Source: Actinomyces timonensis DSM 23838 (GTDB lineage: Bacteria > Actinomycetota > Actinomycetes > Actinomycetales > Actinomycetaceae). From it: a DNA stretch of 32,006 nucleotides. The notes beneath the pieces were generated by a model. It did no database searches and had not been told where the DNA came from. It saw only the letters and a program-made list of their open reading frames with translations. Every line of letters begins with the position of its first letter. The first letter of the stretch is position 1. Shown one piece after another: positions 29,652-32,006 of this stretch. The position numbers were made by a program, and so were the translations under genes. The stretch is from contig NZ_JH806634.1 of the NCBI RefSeq assembly GCF_000295095.1, positions 1-32,006 on the forward strand, in the 5' to 3' direction.

Positions 29652-29726
29652 GGGGATGGCTCCAATCGGGACGGGATCGCGCGCTCGGAGTAACAGGGCC
29701 GAGCCCACGACCAGGGTTCGCCATCC

Positions 29727-29732
29727 ATTCTA
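29727..29732 (-). promoter_or_regulatory. -10-like box TAGAAT for the giant-protein operon
   Basis: On the minus strand TAGAAT lies 75 bp before GTG 29651 and 18 bp before the alternative GTG 29708. No good -35 is visible. It is the most AT-rich hexamer in the 208-bp gap between the TetR gene and the giant gene. Confidence 0.4.
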
Positions 29733-29771
29733 CGGGCGCGCCCTCGCCGGTGTCCTCCCCCGAAGACTTAG

Positions 29772-29800
29772 CCGCCACCTCGTGATCTTCCTCGTGGCGG
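29772..29800. promoter_or_regulatory. Inverted repeat between TetR gene and giant gene: operator or terminator
   Basis: CCGCCAC (29772-29778) and GTGGCGG (29794-29800) are exact complements around 15 nt that include two CTCGTG copies. It lies 60 bp after the TetR stop and 40 bp upstream of the TAGAAT box. It may be the TetR operator, or a terminator of the upstream transcript lacking a T-run. Nothing else is recognised in 29652-29859. Confidence 0.4.
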
Positions 29801-29859
29801 GGCGCACAAAGCCTGCTCCAAACCCCGCTCCGCAGCGCTCCTGGGCGGGCGGAGGGCGA

Positions 29860-30543
29860 TCACTCCTGAGGCGGTTGGGGCTGGTGGGATCCGGAGGAGA
29901 AGGCTCCGGGCCGCTCGTCCGCTGCGCCCGCCGTCGGGTGGCGCAGCGCTGGCTCCGTCCTCAGGCCCCGCAGGCCGTTCCAGGCGAGGTTGACCATGTG
30001 GGCCGCCACCGACTCCTTGCTCATGGAGCGGTCCTCCAGCCACCACTGCGCCGGCATGGCGACGATGCCGACGAGCATCTGGGCGTACAGCGGCGCGGTC
30101 GAGGCCTCAAGGCCGTGCGCGCGGAACTGCGCGGCGAGGATGCCGGAGACCTGGATGGCGACGTCGGCCAGCAGCGTGGAGTACGTGCCCGCGGCGCGGT
30201 CGCTGCCCGCCGACAGCAGGCGGAAGCCGTCGGGCGAGTTCTCGATATAGGTCAGCAGCGCCAGTGCCGCGCGCTCGACGATGACCGAGGGGCTGTGGGA
30301 GGAGCTGAGCGCGGCGGTGATCGTGGAGGAGATCGTCGTCAGCTCGCGGTCCACGATGACGGCGTAGAGCCCCTCCTTGCCCCCGAAGTGCTCGTAGACC
30401 ACCGGTTTGGAGACCTTCGCCCGATGGGCGATCTCCTCGATGCTCGTCCCATCGAAGCCCTTCTCGGCGAACAGGGCGCGCGCGACGGTGATGAGCTGCT
30501 CGCGCCGCTGGCTGGCGCTCATCCGGGTGCGCTTGGGGGCCAT
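29860..30543 (-). CDS. TetR/AcrR-family transcriptional regulator
   Basis: 227 residues. The N-terminal TetR DNA-binding domain (about 10-60) is clear: REQLITVARALFAEKGFDGT, then the helix-turn-helix SIEEIAHRAKVSKPVVYEHF and GGKEGLYAVIVDRE. The C-terminal ligand/dimer domain (about 70-205) is helical with no known ligand signature (VERAALALLTYIENSPDGFRLL, YAQMLVGIVAMPAQWWLEDR, AAHMVNLAWNGLRGL). The last 20 residues are disordered. ATG 30543; it is preceded by the 180-residue protein gene 32 bp upstream on the same strand, probably one transcript. Targets are unknown; the palindrome at 29772-29800 before the giant surface gene is a candidate. Confidence 0.93.
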   Translation of the reverse strand: MAPKRTRMSASQRREQLITVARALFAEKGFDGTSIEEIAHRAKVSKPVVYEHFGGKEGLYAVIVDRELTTISSTITAALSSSHSPSVIVERAALALLTYIENSPDGFRLLSAGSDRAAGTYSTLLADVAIQVSGILAAQFRAHGLEASTAPLYAQMLVGIVAMPAQWWLEDRSMSKESVAAHMVNLAWNGLRGLRTEPALRHPTAGAADERPGAFSSGSHQPQPPQE

Positions 30544-30575
30544 GGGGATCAGTGCGCCTTAAGACGGGGAGGGGA

Positions 30576-31118
30576 TCAGGCCTCAGCGGGCACGACGCGG
30601 CTGGCCAGCGAGATCGCCTCATCGACGGCCTGGCGCAACTGCTCGGGGATCGATCCCCACACCCGCATGATGAGGTCGGCGGGGATCGTGGGCAGGCCCG
30701 CCATCCTCAGGATGATCGCCGCCTGCGGGTGGGCGTGCGCGTCGGTGCTCATGGCCCAGAAGCCGGCCATATCGGGGGCGGGGCGCAGGCGCTGGGGCTC
30801 GGCGTCCGGGACGAGGGAGCCCAGCACGGCCTTCTGGGCGCTGTGGCGCCCGGCCTTAGAGGAGTCATCGGTGGCTGGCACGATCGCCAGGTCGACGACG
30901 AACTCGGGACGGCCGGCCTGGCACCTGACGACGCGGGCCTCCGATCCGAGCCGATCAGCGCGCGAGAGGCCCTCCAGGACCTGGAGCAGGAAGGGCTCAG
31001 CCGACGGGTCCAGTGCCCCTGCGGCCCTGCGCCGGGCCTCGATCCGCGCCCATCCCGGTGCCGGGTAGGTGGGGATGACGATCCAGTCGCCCGGATCGGG
31101 CCGAACGGCGATCTCCAT
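30576..31118 (-). CDS. Conserved-looking hypothetical protein, 180 residues
   Basis: I do not recognise the family. The protein is soluble, with no signal peptide or TM. It starts MEIAVRPDPGDWIVIPTYPA, has a central helix-strand pattern (FLLQVLEGLSRADRLG, ARVVRCQAGRPEFVVDLAIVPA) and a C-terminal helical end (ADLIMRVWGSIPEQLRQAVDEAISLASRV). Codon GC3 is high and the frame is clean, so it is a real gene. ATG 31118 has AGGAAG and AGGAC ribosome-like sequences just upstream. It lies between the edge FHA gene (105 bp upstream) and the TetR gene (32 bp downstream), all on the minus strand, suggesting a shared transcript and a connection with the FHA protein that cannot be specified from sequence alone. 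Confidence 0.72.
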   Translation of the reverse strand: MEIAVRPDPGDWIVIPTYPAPGWARIEARRRAAGALDPSAEPFLLQVLEGLSRADRLGSEARVVRCQAGRPEFVVDLAIVPATDDSSKAGRHSAQKAVLGSLVPDAEPQRLRPAPDMAGFWAMSTDAHAHPQAAIILRMAGLPTIPADLIMRVWGSIPEQLRQAVDEAISLASRVVPAEA

Positions 31119-31153
31119 CGTTGTCCTGCTTCCTCGTTGTCGCCTCTGCGCGC

Positions 31154-31182
31154 AGGCGCCCTTTCCTCCCCGGGCGGCGCCT
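31154..31182 (-). terminator. Possible hairpin after the edge FHA gene
   Basis: AGGCGCC (31154-31160) and GGCGCCT (31176-31182) form a perfect 7-bp stem with a 15-nt loop, 42 bp after the FHA stop. No T-run on the minus strand, so termination may be partial. Confidence 0.3.
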
Positions 31183-31223
31183 AGTGCCCACGTCGCCGCG
31201 GCTGGGTGGCGGACCGCCGGGCG

Positions 31224-32006
31224 CTACTCCTTGACACGGTACCCCACCTTGCCGAAGAGAACGCGGTCGCCGGGGAACACCGGCTCCGGGATTCCCGGGA
31301 CCGCGCGGCGCGAGGCGCCCCCGTGGATGATGGTGGTGCCGTTGGTCGAGTGCAGGTCGGTCACCCACAGGCCGTCGACCACGGGGATGAGCAGGGCATG
31401 CGTCTTGGAGATGGACAGCGAGGTCCCGCGCAGCACGAGGAGGCTCGCCTCGGGGTGCTCCGAGGAGGCAACGGGGTCGCGGCCCAGCACGACGACGCCG
31501 GCCAGCGCGATCTCCCCGCCGTCGCGCTCGGGGACGAGGACGGCGCTGGCGCTGGTGTCCTCGACGGAGGAGGGCATGCGGATCGACTGCACGGTGGAGT
31601 CCAGGGAGTCCTCGTCGTCGGAATGCTGGCCCAGGTCCACGTTGCGCAGATCAACCGGCTCGGTTGGGGGAGGGAGCTCGCGATCCTCCTCGTCGCGCGG
31701 CGCGATCGGCGCGCTCACGGCGCTGGGGACGGAGGCGGCGCTCGCGCTGGGGGCGCTGGAGGCGGGCGCGCTCGCGGCGCTGGCGGTGGTCACGGCGCTG
31801 CCTGTGCTGCTAGCGCTGGTAGCGCTGCTCGTGCGGGGGGTGCTGCTCGCGCTGCTGGCGCTGGCCCGGCCAGGGGTATCGGTCGAGCGAGGCGTCGAGG
31901 GCGCGGCGGGGGAGCCGGTCCGCGCGCCAGGGGCGCTGGCGGCGCTGGCGGCGGGAGCGCTTGTGGCGCTGGGGACGGAGGCGGCGCTCGTGCTGGGCGC
32001 GCTGGG
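31224..32006 (-). CDS. FHA-domain protein, N-terminus cut by the window edge
   Basis: The frame stays open to the last base, so the gene continues beyond the window; 260 residues are visible. The first ~105 visible residues are almost pure Ala/Ser/Pro/Thr (ASAASAPGARTGSPAAPSTS and similar), then an acidic linker (RDEEDRELPPPTEPVDLRNV, DDEDSLDS). The C-terminal FHA domain (last ~100 residues) has VVLGRDPVAS, TSLSISKTHALLIP, VTDLHSTNGTTIIHGG and the end VLFGKVGYRVKE, with the pThr-binding Arg, Ser, His and Asn in place. A GTG inside the Ala/Ser stretch (31793) could be mistaken for a start; continuation of the same composition upstream argues against it. Resembles the FHA protein at 18575-20029 in design. 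In the same orientation as the 180-residue and TetR genes downstream. Confidence 0.88.
   Translation of the reverse strand, partial: PSAPSTSAASVPSATSAPAASAASAPGARTGSPAAPSTPRSTDTPGRASASSASSTPRTSSATSASSTGSAVTTASAASAPASSAPSASAASVPSAVSAPIAPRDEEDRELPPPTEPVDLRNVDLGQHSDDEDSLDSTVQSIRMPSSVEDTSASAVLVPERDGGEIALAGVVVLGRDPVASSEHPEASLLVLRGTSLSISKTHALLIPVVDGLWVTDLHSTNGTTIIHGGASRRAVPGIPEPVFPGDRVLFGKVGYRVKE

Noticed and set aside
29652-29708. Longer start (GTG 29708) for the giant protein
   Set aside because: No ribosome site before it, whereas GTG 29651 has GGAG 8 nt upstream and puts the anchor near the N-terminus; it remains possible as a leaderless-type start.

Overview
The window is very GC-rich, gene-dense chromosomal DNA from an actinobacterium. 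The gene order protein-mannosyltransferase / rsmI / metG / tatD / rpf / rsmA / ispE / ABC-F is the conserved actinobacterial order known from Mycobacterium (pmt and rsmI divergent, then metG, tatD, rpfB, ksgA, ispE). G5-domain resuscitation factors, a Ser/Thr kinase and FHA proteins agree with this. Actinomycetaceae (Actinomyces or Schaalia-like) is my best guess by style of genes and low-complexity linkers; the genus is inference.

Left part (1-15.2 kb): a low-information upstream region with a 19-bp palindromic repeat array, a DUF2316-like small protein, a divergent pair (protein O-mannosyltransferase on the minus strand, rsmI on the plus strand) separated by only 35 bp, a small two-TM protein, then metG-tatD (ATGA overlap). 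Next come three consecutive secreted G5-domain muralytic genes (two with an SLT/aggregation-promoting-factor-like catalytic end, one with a classic Rpf domain), each with the same promoter-like box 39-40 bp before its start. Then rsmA (ksgA), ispE and an ABC-F ATPase, overlapping or nearly so. rsmA carries a one-base frameshift near its 3' end.

Right part (15.2-32 kb): a phospho-signalling and cell-envelope locus. On the plus strand an FHA protein and a membrane Ser/Thr kinase overlap by one base. Converging on them, a minus-strand operon runs from a ~1,930-residue surface-anchored Ig-like/fibronectin protein through a DUF58 protein, a membrane transglutaminase-like protein whose catalytic Cys and His are replaced, and a second FHA protein (ATGA overlaps between the last three). 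Further right are a TetR regulator, an unrecognised 180-residue protein and a third FHA protein cut by the window edge. Together these look like a kinase that reads an external or wall signal and phosphorylates Ser/Thr-rich FHA partners linked to a large wall-spanning adhesin-like protein and a DUF58/pseudo-transglutaminase membrane module. The MoxR ATPase and PP2C phosphatase that often accompany such genes are not seen here.

Recurrent non-coding signals: -10-like boxes only 6-7 nt before the start codon of at least five genes (probable leaderless mRNAs); a 22-bp dispersed repeat in three intergenic gaps, one forming a perfect 26-bp inverted repeat between convergent genes; and an in-frame amber codon that cuts 93 codons off the giant surface protein.
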